Source: Cryobacterium zongtaii (GTDB lineage Bacteria; Actinomycetota; Actinomycetes; Actinomycetales; Microbacteriaceae). From it: a stretch of DNA of 64,000 nt. Positions 8,933 to 17,441 of this stretch are shown one piece after another (the first letter of the stretch is position 1; each line of letters starts with the position of its first letter). A program made the position numbers and the translations under genes. Under the pieces are notes generated by a model. That model was not told where the DNA came from, made no database searches, and was given only the letters and a program-made list of their open reading frames with translations. The stretch spans positions 62,001-126,000 of the forward strand of contig NZ_PPXD01000026.1 in assembly GCF_002909375.1 (NCBI RefSeq), read 5' to 3'.

Positions 8933-9026
8933 TGCTCAATTTAGTCTTTGAGCATGGCCAACGCAATGGTTGCGCATGCTCAAATGTGGTGCTAAAACGA
9001 ACCTGAAACCAATTGAGCATGCTCAA
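8933..9026. promoter_or_regulatory. Operator array of TTGAGCA/TGCTCAA half-sites between divergent operons
   Basis: Five exact copies of the 7-bp half-site TTGAGCA or its complement TGCTCAA lie at 8933-8939, 8948-8954, 8977-8983, 9013-9019 and 9020-9026. The last two abut to form a perfect 14-bp palindrome. The pair at 8948 and 8977 is extended to a 9-bp inverted repeat (TTGAGCATG and CATGCTCAA) that encloses a second inverted repeat, CGCAA-TGG-TTGCG. The array lies between the EspR-like regulator gene and the ArdC-like gene. It is therefore the likely binding region of that regulator and would control both directions. Confidence 0.75.
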
Positions 9027-9119
9027 CGGAGACGACTCGCTAAGGGCGCTGGCATGGCGAGGCGCACCTCTGTGTCAGCCACACACCAGTGTTGGCAGCC
9101 ACTCGGGAAGGTGATTGAC

Positions 9120-10178
9120 GTGTCAACGGAACCGCAAGCGCGACAAGACTGGGATGCGAAGCTCGCGAGCCTTCACGAACGCCTGGTTACCTCGGTTGAG
9201 GAGCTCGTCAATGGAAATGAGTGGCGCCGCGCCCTTGAGTTCTCCGTTCGCTTTCGATCCCGGTCTTTCAACAACTCACTGTTGATCTGGGCGCAACATT
9301 CCGCTGCGCACGAACGTGGATTAGTCCCGACTGCACTCCCGAGCTACGTGGCCGGGTTCAGACACTGGCAAACGTTGGGGCGACACGTGGTCTCCGGGCA
9401 AAAGGGCTACATGATCTTCGCGCCCCTCACCGCGCGTTTCGCAAGCCCCTCCCCCGTCGACATGAGTTCGTGGCGACGGCTTAGCCGAAACGAGCGACCT
9501 CGAGCCGGTGAAGTCGTACGCCAGCGAATGGTCGGAGCTCGACCCGCATACGTGTGGGATATCTCCCAGACCGAAGGGACGCCGATTCCTGAACGACCCA
9601 CGCCAATGCTGCTCCGCGGCGAGGCGCCCAAGGGGCTCTGGGATGGCCTCCGTGCGCTCATTCAAGAGTCGGACTTCGCTGTCGTGGTGGTACCGGATGC
9701 CGCCGCGATCAATGACGCAAACGGCCTGACCGACTTCGAGCACCGAATCGTCTCGGTGCGAGCGGACATGGATCCTGCGGCTGGGGCGAAGACCCTAGGC
9801 CACGAGCTGGCGCATATCAGAATGCACAATCTCGACGCTGGCCTGCTGTCGCACCGCGGGGTGGGTGAAGTAGAAGCGGAGTCGGTCGCGCTAATGATCG
9901 GCGCGGCACACGGGATGGATACCCGCGACTACACAGTTCCGTACGTGTCCGCCTGGGCCAGCTCCGTGCCCGGCAAGACGGAGATTGAGGTTATTCAGGA
10001 GACGGGCGAGCGCGTGCGTCGGGCGGCCGTGGCGATCCTTGACCAGCTTTCGACCGACCATATTGGGGCCGGCGATCCTTCTGCGTCAGGCCTGTCTCAA
10101 CCGGTCGGGCATTCAAAAGTCACAGTGCCGAATACCCTGAATCACCGGTCGGAGCGGCTCGGAGTCAGGACACTCTGA
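9120..10178 (+). CDS. ArdC-like antirestriction protein with metallopeptidase domain
   Basis: This 352-residue protein has an N-terminal ssDNA-binding domain typical of ArdC (WRRALEFSVRFRSRSFNNSL, about residues 36-55) and a C-terminal zinc peptidase domain with HELAH (228-232) and the distal EVEAES glutamates (252, 254). ArdC-type proteins protect incoming plasmid or ICE DNA from restriction after transfer. I prefer the GTG at 9120, with GGAAGG about 8 nt upstream. An ATG at 9054 and one at 8970 are in frame, but the latter lies inside the operator array. It is the first gene of the rightward transfer cluster; its stop overlaps the next start by 1 nt. Confidence 0.88.
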   Translation: MSTEPQARQDWDAKLASLHERLVTSVEELVNGNEWRRALEFSVRFRSRSFNNSLLIWAQHSAAHERGLVPTALPSYVAGFRHWQTLGRHVVSGQKGYMIFAPLTARFASPSPVDMSSWRRLSRNERPRAGEVVRQRMVGARPAYVWDISQTEGTPIPERPTPMLLRGEAPKGLWDGLRALIQESDFAVVVVPDAAAINDANGLTDFEHRIVSVRADMDPAAGAKTLGHELAHIRMHNLDAGLLSHRGVGEVEAESVALMIGAAHGMDTRDYTVPYVSAWASSVPGKTEIEVIQETGERVRRAAVAILDQLSTDHIGAGDPSASGLSQPVGHSKVTVPNTLNHRSERLGVRTL

Positions 10179-11077
10179 TGGATATCGTCGACGTGCTGCT
10201 CGACACGAGACAATCTTCGCTGGGAAACGCGGCTCTCTCGTTCGCCCGGGCAGCCATCCCGATCTTCCCGTGCGCCAGTGGGGGCAAACGTCCGCTCACT
10301 CATGCCGGTTTTCACGACGCAAGCTCTGACTTAGACCAAGTGCGGGCTTGGTGGGTCCGCTGGCCCTCTGCAAATATCGGGATGCCGACGGGCAGCCCGT
10401 CCGGTTTCGATGTGGTCGATATCGACGTCACGGTCACGAGTTCGGGTTTCGTCCCTTACGCGCGTGCGAGTACCGCCGGGCTCGTCGACAGTGAACTGGC
10501 CCGGGTGCGTACCCCCTCCCGCGGAATGCACGTCTACTTCCCCGCGCTGATGAGCCGCCCTCAACGCTGCTGGCAAGCTGCAGCTGCGCACATCGACTTT
10601 CGTGGCGACGGCGGCTACGTCATTGTGCCTCCCTCGAGACTGGCGACACCCAACGGCCAATTCAGCTACCGCCTCGACTCGCTATCAGCGGCAGGCTCGA
10701 AGCCGGTCGACGCCATCGCCCTCCGGGAGTTCTTGGCACCCAGACCGCCTCGGGCGGTATCGAGGCCGGAGGTGCTCGCTTCGGCTGAGCCTCAGCGACT
10801 GGCGGAGTGGGTCAGCAACCTCGCCGAGGGCGAACGAAACAGAGGATTGTTCTGGGCGGCCTGCCGACTTGTGGAGGCTGGGTTAGTGCCCGCGGACATT
10901 GACGCAGCGCTGGCTCCGGCCGCAGAGTCCGCGGGGCTGCCGACTGCGGAAATTACAGCGACTATTCGGTCAGCGAGCCGGCAGGCCGCCCCACATGCGT
11001 CCGGCGCTCGGAGTGAGCAATGGTATGACCCGACGACTCCGATACGCGGGCGAGGTGACGCGCCATGCCTTGGTTGA
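10178..11077 (+). CDS. Bifunctional primase/polymerase (Prim-Pol) domain protein
   Basis: This 299-residue protein matches the Prim-Pol fold found in plasmids, phages and ICEs: PIFPC near residue 28, NIGMPTG (66-72), the metal-binding DID in VVDIDV (Asp81, Asp83), SRGMHVYF (114-121) and DFRGDGGYVIVPP (140-152). It would prime or copy the single strand after transfer or during autonomous replication. No helicase domain follows, so it is a stand-alone primase. It is translationally coupled to the ArdC-like gene through a TGATG overlap. Confidence 0.88.
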   Translation: MDIVDVLLDTRQSSLGNAALSFARAAIPIFPCASGGKRPLTHAGFHDASSDLDQVRAWWVRWPSANIGMPTGSPSGFDVVDIDVTVTSSGFVPYARASTAGLVDSELARVRTPSRGMHVYFPALMSRPQRCWQAAAAHIDFRGDGGYVIVPPSRLATPNGQFSYRLDSLSAAGSKPVDAIALREFLAPRPPRAVSRPEVLASAEPQRLAEWVSNLAEGERNRGLFWAACRLVEAGLVPADIDAALAPAAESAGLPTAEITATIRSASRQAAPHASGARSEQWYDPTTPIRGRGDAPCLG

Positions 11078-11182
11078 CATGCGCGTTCGCGGCGCCGTCT
11101 GGCATTCCTCGGCGCGTTGACTTCCAGGTAAGTGCCGTCACTCCTGTAGTTCAAACCATCGAAATGAGGGAGTACCAAAGCC

Positions 11183-11587
11183 ATGGCTAGGAATGAGTTC
11201 GACGAGGTGGGCGAACCATCAACTCTCGAGACCCTCGACGCAAAACAGGCGCAGCTTCCATTGCCCGCGGAGGATCCCGGTCGCTCTGATGTAGCGGCTT
11301 CACACGAAGGAGCGGACAGACGATCACTCTTCACCGGCAAGGGAAGGCGCTCCCCAGGTGGCGACGTCAACTGGGTTCGCGCTTCGGAGCTACTCAGCAG
11401 CAAAACTGGGCGTATGGCCGGTCGCGGTATCGACTTCGAGGCGGAGCTCGCACGCCGGATGCGCAGGACCCCGGCCACTGCCCGCCGCGCAATACGCGAC
11501 CGCGCGAGCAAGCTTCCCCCGCTCTCCGAATTTGGGCAGCGGAACGACCAGCCCCAGGTCTCACGCCCCGGGCTCGGTCGACCCTGA
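11183..11587 (+). CDS. Hypothetical hydrophilic protein of the transfer cluster
   Basis: The frame encodes 134 residues, strongly charged and probably partly disordered at both ends. The central part (about residues 62-112) looks folded: NWVRASELLSSKTGRMAGRG followed by a basic helical stretch ELARRMRRTPATARRAIRDR. That basic region could bind DNA. The start is supported by GGGAG about 10 nt upstream of the ATG. The gene sits between the primase and the next conserved gene on the same strand, so it is probably part of the same transcript. No family is recognised. Confidence 0.7.
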   Translation: MARNEFDEVGEPSTLETLDAKQAQLPLPAEDPGRSDVAASHEGADRRSLFTGKGRRSPGGDVNWVRASELLSSKTGRMAGRGIDFEAELARRMRRTPATARRAIRDRASKLPPLSEFGQRNDQPQVSRPGLGRP

Positions 11588-11640
11588 TCTGAACGGCAGC
11601 CAGTGCGACGACGCACACCGATCCGAAGGGAGGTGCCGTG

Positions 11641-12471
11641 ATGGAATGGACCACACACCGAGGAGCAGATTCGAGGGCGTTCCACGACTCCGAGGGACTG
11701 CGAACGGTGCTCACCCGGCTGCAGGCTGACGGTGGTCTGGGCTGGCGAACTGACCCCGAGGCATCCGAGCTCATGCGATACGCCGCCAAACGTTACGCAG
11801 CCCTGGCGCACCGACACGGACTGGATCCCTGGGAGGCAGCCGCCGCGGCGTACGACGCCATGCGAGCACCGTCGGCGTTGCGCGCCGACGATCCCTGGGC
11901 AATCGTGACGAGAGCAGTGCAGGTGACCTGTATTGCGGAGGAACGCGCTCAGGGTCTGCTGTGCTCGGTGCACCAGGCACGCCGACGCAAGATCTCGGGG
12001 TACCACGATGCCGAGCGCTTCAGTGATCGGGAGCACCCTCTACCGGAGTATCACCCGGCATTCCGCACGGAGTCGGCCGACCCGCATACTGATGCATCGC
12101 CGCGACCCGAAGTAGAACCGGCTGTCGAGGATGCAATCATGCTCTTCACATTGCTGGGCTGGGAGTCTGACCGAGCACGAAGCTGCGTTGAGTACATCTG
12201 TAGCCGGCTTGCCGACTCCCAATCCCGACCCTCTGCCTTCGAGTCTCTGCGCCGCGACTACTCCGCCCGAGCGCACCTGGACGTTCCACAACGGGCGTGG
12301 ATGTCCATGCTTCGAGCCCTTTTAGGGAACTGCGATCCGCTGCAAGCACACACGGCGGCCAGCCGCGGCATCCTGCTTCGGTTACTTATCGGTGAGCCTC
12401 TTCGTACTCTCCTTCGCGACGACGACCTCGTTTCCGACATCGCGGCGAACGCACCCGGAGTGCGGGTATGA
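11641..12471 (+). CDS. Conserved hypothetical protein, weakly sigma-factor-like
   Basis: This 276-residue protein has no signal or membrane segment. The N-terminal region (about 38-105) is helical, with a pattern (RYAALAHRHGLDPWEAAAAAY, then DPWAIVTRAV and AEERAQGLL) that loosely resembles sigma-70 region 2. The similarity is weak and I do not assign a function. The C-terminal part (about 160-260) is also helical. The ATG at 11641 has GGGAGG 7 nt upstream; a GTG one codon earlier is possible but too close. The stop overlaps the start of the ParB-domain gene (ATGA), so the two products probably work together. Confidence 0.8.
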   Translation: MEWTTHRGADSRAFHDSEGLRTVLTRLQADGGLGWRTDPEASELMRYAAKRYAALAHRHGLDPWEAAAAAYDAMRAPSALRADDPWAIVTRAVQVTCIAEERAQGLLCSVHQARRRKISGYHDAERFSDREHPLPEYHPAFRTESADPHTDASPRPEVEPAVEDAIMLFTLLGWESDRARSCVEYICSRLADSQSRPSAFESLRRDYSARAHLDVPQRAWMSMLRALLGNCDPLQAHTAASRGILLRLLIGEPLRTLLRDDDLVSDIAANAPGVRV

Positions 12472-13541
12472 CCAACACCCCAGGCCACATCGAGCTGGAA
12501 CGGTCGATCGACTCGATCCGGATTGGATCGCGGCATCGCACCGACCTCGGCGACATCGACCTGCTCGCGGCCTCTATCGAGCGGCATGGTCTCCTACAGC
12601 CCATCACGGTCACACCTGACGGCACGCTCGTGTGCGGAGCGCGCCGGCTCGCCGCACTTCGGCAGTTGGGGGTGCGCAAGCTCAACGTCTGGGTTCGCTC
12701 CGGAATCTCAGAGCGGCTCACGCAACTGCTTGCGGAGCAGGACGACAACGCTCTACACAAGTCGCTGAGCCCAGCTGAGGCGGCCACCCTGTATCGCGAG
12801 GTCAAGGTGCTTTTGGCCGAGGACGCGAAGCGCCGCCGCGAAGCTTCACGATTCGGCTCGGAGCAAGAAAAACCCCGGTCGGACGGTTGGGCCACCGTGG
12901 CCCCACCGGTGTCCGCCACAGATGGCCGCACCCGTGAACAAGCGGCTCTTCTCGTAACCGGTCGACGCTCGTATACAACGCTTGAACGTATCGGAGAGCT
13001 GCAACGGATCGCGGCTGACGAGAGTGTCGACGAGTCGCTGCGTAATCGCGCGGCTGTTGAACTTGACTTGATTCACAACGGAGGATCGGTTACTTCTGCA
13101 CTCCGACGAATGAACACTCAGGTTGCAGTCTCCGAACTTGAGCGGATGGCCGCCGACCCAACAGAGCCCGCGGGCATCCGAGAAGCCTCGTCAATGGGTG
13201 CGACACGGGTTCACGCCGCTGCCCCCACAGCGACGGATGCCGACCTCGAACGCCTGGCTCAAGAAGCGCTCGCACGCGCCAAAATCGCAACCAAGTCTAA
13301 GAAGATCCGATCGACTGCCACCGCCGACGCGAAACTGCCCGTTCGTTCGTTCGTCTTCCTTTGGCACGACCTGGGCGGATGGTGGCTGCGCTACGACGTC
13401 GCGGAGATTGCGGCCCAGCTCACGGATGAGCAATGGGACCACATCGAAGAGACGCTTGCAGGCACCATCGCTTTCGCTGAGCAGCTACGCCGGATGCGCG
13501 ACGTTTCCCTCGGCTCAAGTCAGCTATCGGCAAGCCGATGA
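12468..13541 (+). CDS. ParB N-terminal-domain protein (ParB/RepB/Spo0J-like)
   Basis: This 357-residue protein begins with a ParB-type nucleotide-binding domain (residues 9-110), including the box CGARRLAALRQLG at 56-68 and the QDDNALHKSLSPAEAATLY helix typical of ParB proteins. The middle part (about 150-215) is helical and may bind DNA; the C-terminal end (about 290-357) contains WHDLGGWWLRYDV and looks like a separate small domain. No ParA partner gene is visible in the window. It may act in element maintenance or as a regulator. Start ATG overlaps the preceding stop by 4 nt. Confidence 0.85.
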   Translation: MTNTPGHIELERSIDSIRIGSRHRTDLGDIDLLAASIERHGLLQPITVTPDGTLVCGARRLAALRQLGVRKLNVWVRSGISERLTQLLAEQDDNALHKSLSPAEAATLYREVKVLLAEDAKRRREASRFGSEQEKPRSDGWATVAPPVSATDGRTREQAALLVTGRRSYTTLERIGELQRIAADESVDESLRNRAAVELDLIHNGGSVTSALRRMNTQVAVSELERMAADPTEPAGIREASSMGATRVHAAAPTATDADLERLAQEALARAKIATKSKKIRSTATADAKLPVRSFVFLWHDLGGWWLRYDVAEIAAQLTDEQWDHIEETLAGTIAFAEQLRRMRDVSLGSSQLSASR

Positions 13542-13585
13542 TCCGGCACAAGACGCACTCCGTCACCCGGACCTGAGGGCCTGGA

Positions 13586-14239
13586 ATGCCCCTCGTTCAC
13601 CAGCGCCGCTTCATCATTGCGGTCATCTGCGGCGGCCTCACGCTGATTCTGCTCATGGCGATCGGCGTGTACGGCCTGATCCGAGGCCCCGAGAAGGCGA
13701 GTGACCCGGACCGGCCCGCGGTCGAGACATCCGCCCCGACGGTCTCGCCTGAACGCGCCGGTGAACCTCGGCCGGTACTCGTGACGTCAAACGCCGAGCA
13801 CTTCGCCCGCAGCGTGGCTCGTGCTCTGTTCAACTGGGACACCCGGCACGAGGGTGGCCCTGCCGAATGGGCGCAGGTTCTACTCGACGTCGCCGACGCT
13901 GAAGAGGCGCCAGCCCTGGCATCCGACGTTCGCGGCTATCTGCCCAGCCCTGAGATGTGGGTGCGCCTGAGCGCTTACGGGACCCGACAACGGCTTGACG
14001 TGGAGTCAATCGCTATTCCCAAGTTGTGGTCCACAGCACGGGACCAAGCCACAGCGGGACAGCTTCCACCCGGTGCAGCGGCACTAACGATCACGGGAAC
14101 CAGTCACCGAGTGGGTACGTGGAATACCGAGGTCATCCGTACAGAGCGTCCGTTAGCGTTCACGATTTTCGTTGCGTGCAAGGAAGGACAACCGTGTGTA
14201 CTCCTTCGGCTTTCGCAGCTCGACCGTCCTTTGAAGTGA
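13586..14239 (+). CDS. Single-span membrane protein, VirB8/TcpC-like
   Basis: This 217-residue protein has a short basic N-terminus, one transmembrane helix (about residues 9-32), a Pro/Ser/Glu-rich linker and an extracytoplasmic domain of about 150 residues. The mix of helices (HFARSVARALFNWDTRH) followed by beta strands (DVESIAIPKLW, ALTITGTSHRV) suits the NTF2-like fold of VirB8/TcpC proteins. The assignment rests on topology and position at the head of the type IV secretion genes, not on a clear sequence motif. The gap to the hydrolase gene downstream is 7 nt. Confidence 0.6.
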   Translation: MPLVHQRRFIIAVICGGLTLILLMAIGVYGLIRGPEKASDPDRPAVETSAPTVSPERAGEPRPVLVTSNAEHFARSVARALFNWDTRHEGGPAEWAQVLLDVADAEEAPALASDVRGYLPSPEMWVRLSAYGTRQRLDVESIAIPKLWSTARDQATAGQLPPGAAALTITGTSHRVGTWNTEVIRTERPLAFTIFVACKEGQPCVLLRLSQLDRPLK

Positions 14240-14246
14240 TTGAGCG

Positions 14247-15413
14247 ATGAAAAAGCTCATAGTCCTCATCGTGGTACTCATGCTCGTTGGCCCCTCCATC
14301 GGGCTGTTGAGCGTGGCCACCCTGATGAACCCGGCGGCGATTTCATGCGGTTCGGGATCCCTCGCCGTCGGCAGCGTGCCCGACTCGCTGACAGCCCAGA
14401 CACGCGATGGCCGATCGATCACTCTGAACAAGAACCAGCTCACCCATGCCGCGACAATCGCCACGGTAGGGGCACAAACACCCGGCGTCGGCCGAGAGGG
14501 CGCCCTCGTCGCGTTGATGGCCGCGCTCACGGAGTCAACGCTCCGGATGCTCGCGAACACCAGCGCCTATCCGGAGTCAGGGAATTATCAAAATGACGGA
14601 CTCGGCTCCGATCATGATTCCCTCGGCCTGTTTCAGATGCGATCTGTGTCAGGTTGGGGAACCGTGGCCGAGCTTATGGATCCGGACTACCAGGCGCGGG
14701 CATTCTTTGGTGGGCTCTCAGGGCCAAATGCCGGGTCACCTCGCGGACTGCTTGACATCCCGGGTTGGCAATTGCTCGATCCGGGACAGGCCGCGCAGGC
14801 CGTCGAAGTCAGCGCCTATCCGGACCGCTACCAAAACTTCCAGCCCGTCGCAGAGTCGATCCTCGCCGCGTTGACTCGACCGCAGTCGGCGAGCGCCGCA
14901 AGTTTCGACCAGATAGTTCCCGAGACATCACAGGTGGCGTTCCCGCTCCCCGACGGCACGTATACAAAGACAGACACCTTCGGAATGCGGACGGACCCCT
15001 ACAGCGGTGAATCTAAGTTCCACGCCGGAAGTGACCTCGCTGCGCCCGCAGGCACGCCCATCCTCGCGGTCGCCGACGGCATCGTCAGCTTCGCCGGGCA
15101 ACGCGGTACCTACGGAGGGCTGATCGTCGTCGACCACACTGTCGGCGGCGAGCGCGTCGCCTCGTACTACGCCCACATGTACGATGCGGGCATCCTGGTG
15201 GCTGAGGGTGACAGCGTTGCAGCCGGCCAGCACATCGGTGATGTCGGCTCAGCGGGCAAATCGACCGGTCCCCACTTACACCTCGAAATCCACCCGGGCG
15301 GAGTAGACCAACCTGCTGTCAATGCGGAGCAGTGGCTCGCCGAACACCGCGCCGCAGGTGTCGCCGGTGCGGCGGTCACCACAGCAGGATGCACACCAGA
15401 AAGGGCGGTATGA
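14247..15413 (+). CDS. Secreted peptidoglycan hydrolase: lysozyme-like plus M23 peptidase
   Basis: This 388-residue protein would open the cell wall for the conjugation channel. After an N-terminal membrane anchor or signal (residues 4-30) comes a lysozyme-like domain with Glu96 in ALTEST and the SLGLFQMR motif (125-132). The C-terminal M23 domain has His259 and Asp263 in FHAGSDLAAP and the HLH motif at 343-345 in GPHLHLEIH, a complete zinc site. Actinobacterial ICEs and Gram-positive conjugative elements commonly carry such two-domain enzymes (TcpG/VirB1-like). It is flanked by the VirB8-like and VirB2-like genes. Confidence 0.92.
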   Translation: MKKLIVLIVVLMLVGPSIGLLSVATLMNPAAISCGSGSLAVGSVPDSLTAQTRDGRSITLNKNQLTHAATIATVGAQTPGVGREGALVALMAALTESTLRMLANTSAYPESGNYQNDGLGSDHDSLGLFQMRSVSGWGTVAELMDPDYQARAFFGGLSGPNAGSPRGLLDIPGWQLLDPGQAAQAVEVSAYPDRYQNFQPVAESILAALTRPQSASAASFDQIVPETSQVAFPLPDGTYTKTDTFGMRTDPYSGESKFHAGSDLAAPAGTPILAVADGIVSFAGQRGTYGGLIVVDHTVGGERVASYYAHMYDAGILVAEGDSVAAGQHIGDVGSAGKSTGPHLHLEIHPGGVDQPAVNAEQWLAEHRAAGVAGAAVTTAGCTPERAV

Positions 15414-15414
15414 A

Positions 15415-15681
15415 ATGGATGTCTTCCCCGACTTCGGAGCCGTCGGTGGCGCCGAAGAATTGCAGAACATCGTCGGAGCTCTGCTCACCTTTGTGCTCAT
15501 CATCTCGGTGCTCATGATGATCATCACTGGCGTCACCTGGGCGCTCGCCTCCGCGAGCGGCAACTTCCAAACAGCTGTCCGCGCCCGCACCGGGCTCTGG
15601 GTCGCGTGCGGTGCAACTGCCCTAGCTGGCGCCGGTGTCGCTTGGGTCAACTTCTTGATCGGCGTCGGTTCAACTTTGTAG
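15415..15681 (+). CDS. Small two-helix membrane protein, VirB2/TrbC-like (copy 1)
   Basis: This 88-residue protein has two hydrophobic segments (about 18-44 and 58-85) joined by a basic loop (ASGNFQTAVRARTG), the topology of VirB2/TrbC pilin-like subunits. I use the ATG at 15415 with AAGGGCGG upstream; the frame is open further but runs into the preceding gene. The following gene encodes a clear paralogue. There is no cleavable signal of the classic kind. Confidence 0.8.
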   Translation: MDVFPDFGAVGGAEELQNIVGALLTFVLIISVLMMIITGVTWALASASGNFQTAVRARTGLWVACGATALAGAGVAWVNFLIGVGSTL

Positions 15682-15750
15682 CGACCGCAGCTCTCACGGG
15701 ACGCAGTGCGCTCCTGTCTGTCGTACGTCCATCGACCGAGGGAGCTGATC

Positions 15751-16020
15751 GTGATCGACATTGATCCAAATGGGACGGGCCTACCCGGCATCGACCAGCT
15801 GCGCACCATTGTGGGCGCGGTCATGACCATCGGCCTGGTCCTGAGCGTGCTCGCCTTGATCGTCGCAGCAATTGTCTGGGGCTTCGGAGCAAACTCGTCC
15901 AACCCCCACCTCGCTTCGCGCGGAAAGACCGGTGTGCTCGTGTCCTGTGGTGCGGCCATCATCTGCGGCGCCGCTGTGACGCTGGTCAACTTCTTCTGGG
16001 GCGTCGGCCAAGCCGTCTGA
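15751..16020 (+). CDS. Small two-helix membrane protein, VirB2/TrbC-like (copy 2)
   Basis: This 89-residue protein has the same layout as the preceding gene product: acidic N-terminus, helix at about 22-45, basic loop (NPHLASRGKTG) and helix at about 58-85 ending in VNFFWGVGQAV, compared with VNFLIGVGSTL in copy 1. The pair arose by duplication. I choose the GTG at 15751 with GGGAG 6 nt upstream over an earlier ATG at 15706. Two related subunits could form a mixed pilus-like or channel structure. Confidence 0.78.
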   Translation: MIDIDPNGTGLPGIDQLRTIVGAVMTIGLVLSVLALIVAAIVWGFGANSSNPHLASRGKTGVLVSCGAAIICGAAVTLVNFFWGVGQAV

Positions 16021-16050
16021 CCGTGATTCCGACATGATCGGGGCGAGCCA

Positions 16051-17439
16051 ATGAGCGTGTGCGATGTACCGGTGATCGCGAGCGTGTGCGACGCTGTCGG
16101 CGAAGGAACCGCCTCTCTGGTCGCGGCACCGTTCGATTGGCTCGCAAACGCGATGGGCTCTGCCGCCGCCTGGCTGTTCGAGTCAGTGTGGGCGGCCTTC
16201 GACACGACCACACTCGTCGACGTCACCGACCCTGGCTACATCGACGTCTATAACGTGCTCTTCGGCGTCGCGATCTTCGTCACCCTCGTGCTCTTTTGCC
16301 TGCAACTCATCACTGGGCTTATCCATCGCGACCCGACCGCGCTTGCCCGCGCCGCCACCGGCCTCGCGAAGTCAGTGCTCGGTGCTTTCGTTCTCATCAC
16401 CATCACAGCGTTGCTGCTCGAGATCACTGATCAACTGACGATCGGGATCGTTCAGGCGAGCGGGAACACCATGGAAGGGATGGGCGACCGCATTGCGCTG
16501 CTCCCGGCCGGCCTCACAGCGGTCAATATCGCTGCTCCGGGCGTCGGCGCGATCTTGACGATTTTCCTGTCTGCCCTTGCGATCAGCGCCGCGGCGATCG
16601 TCTGGTTCTCACTCCTTATCCGCAAGGCGCTACTGCTGGTTGCGATCGTCTTCGGGCCGATTGCCCTCGCCGGCGCGACCTGGGACGCCGCCAAGGGATG
16701 GTTCGCGAGATGGGTCGCCTTTGTGATCGCGCTTATCCTGTCGAAGCTCGTGCTCGTCGTGATCTTCCTCGTTGCGGTCGCGCAGGTCTCGGCGCCGATC
16801 AACGCCGATCTGGCCTCCATCAGCGATCCGATCGCGGGGATCGTGTTGATGTTCGTCGCCGCGTTCGCGCCATACATCACCTACAAGTTCATCAGCTTCG
16901 TCGGGTTCGACATGTACCACGCCATGTCGAGTGAGCAGGAAGCGAAGTCGGCCCTGAACCGTCCAGTGCCCGTGCCTGCCGCACCAATGGCAGACAGCGC
17001 CAAGAAGATTCTTGGGCCGAGCGGAGGCGACGAGAAGGGGGCGACGGCTCCAACCGGTCAGACAGCGAGCACTTCTCCATCTGGGCCAGGACCCACCACC
17101 GCCGCGCCGACCGGGAGCCCGGGCTCCACTCCCGGAGCGTCCAGCCCTGCATTATCAGGCACCAGTGCTGGAGCCGGAGCTGGCGGTGCGGGAGCAGCAG
17201 CCGGGGTGGGCAGCGCAGGAATCCTGGTTGGAGCAGCAGTCGCCGGCGCCGCCGCCGAGGCCGGACCAGGACTCGGCAACGCGCTCGGACAGACTGCTGA
17301 CACTCACACACAGGCAGTCGGTGACGTCGCCGGACCGATCGCACCTACGCCGAAACCAGAACCCATTCAGCCAAGAACTCCCACGCCCCTAGCCGAGGCA
17401 CCCGCCCCGGCATCCGGACTCGGCCGTAAGGACGTTTAG
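16051..17439 (+). CDS. TrbL/VirB6-like polytopic channel protein
   Basis: This 462-residue protein has about six transmembrane segments between residues 60 and 285 and an Ala/Gly/Pro/Ser/Thr-rich, low-complexity C-terminal tail (about 310-462). The run KALLLVAIVFGPIALAG followed by a Trp-rich amphipathic stretch is typical of TrbL/VirB6 proteins, which build the inner part of the type IV secretion channel. The long disordered tail is common in actinobacterial versions. It ends 2 nt before the SCO6880-like gene. Confidence 0.85.
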   Translation: MSVCDVPVIASVCDAVGEGTASLVAAPFDWLANAMGSAAAWLFESVWAAFDTTTLVDVTDPGYIDVYNVLFGVAIFVTLVLFCLQLITGLIHRDPTALARAATGLAKSVLGAFVLITITALLLEITDQLTIGIVQASGNTMEGMGDRIALLPAGLTAVNIAAPGVGAILTIFLSALAISAAAIVWFSLLIRKALLLVAIVFGPIALAGATWDAAKGWFARWVAFVIALILSKLVLVVIFLVAVAQVSAPINADLASISDPIAGIVLMFVAAFAPYITYKFISFVGFDMYHAMSSEQEAKSALNRPVPVPAAPMADSAKKILGPSGGDEKGATAPTGQTASTSPSGPGPTTAAPTGSPGSTPGASSPALSGTSAGAGAGGAGAAAGVGSAGILVGAAVAGAAAEAGPGLGNALGQTADTHTQAVGDVAGPIAPTPKPEPIQPRTPTPLAEAPAPASGLGRKDV

Positions 17440-17441
17440 TT

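Noticed and set aside
8970..9119. N-terminal extension of the ArdC-like protein starting at ATG 8970
   Set aside because: This start is inside the operator array and has no ribosome-binding site; the family normally begins near the GTG at 9120.
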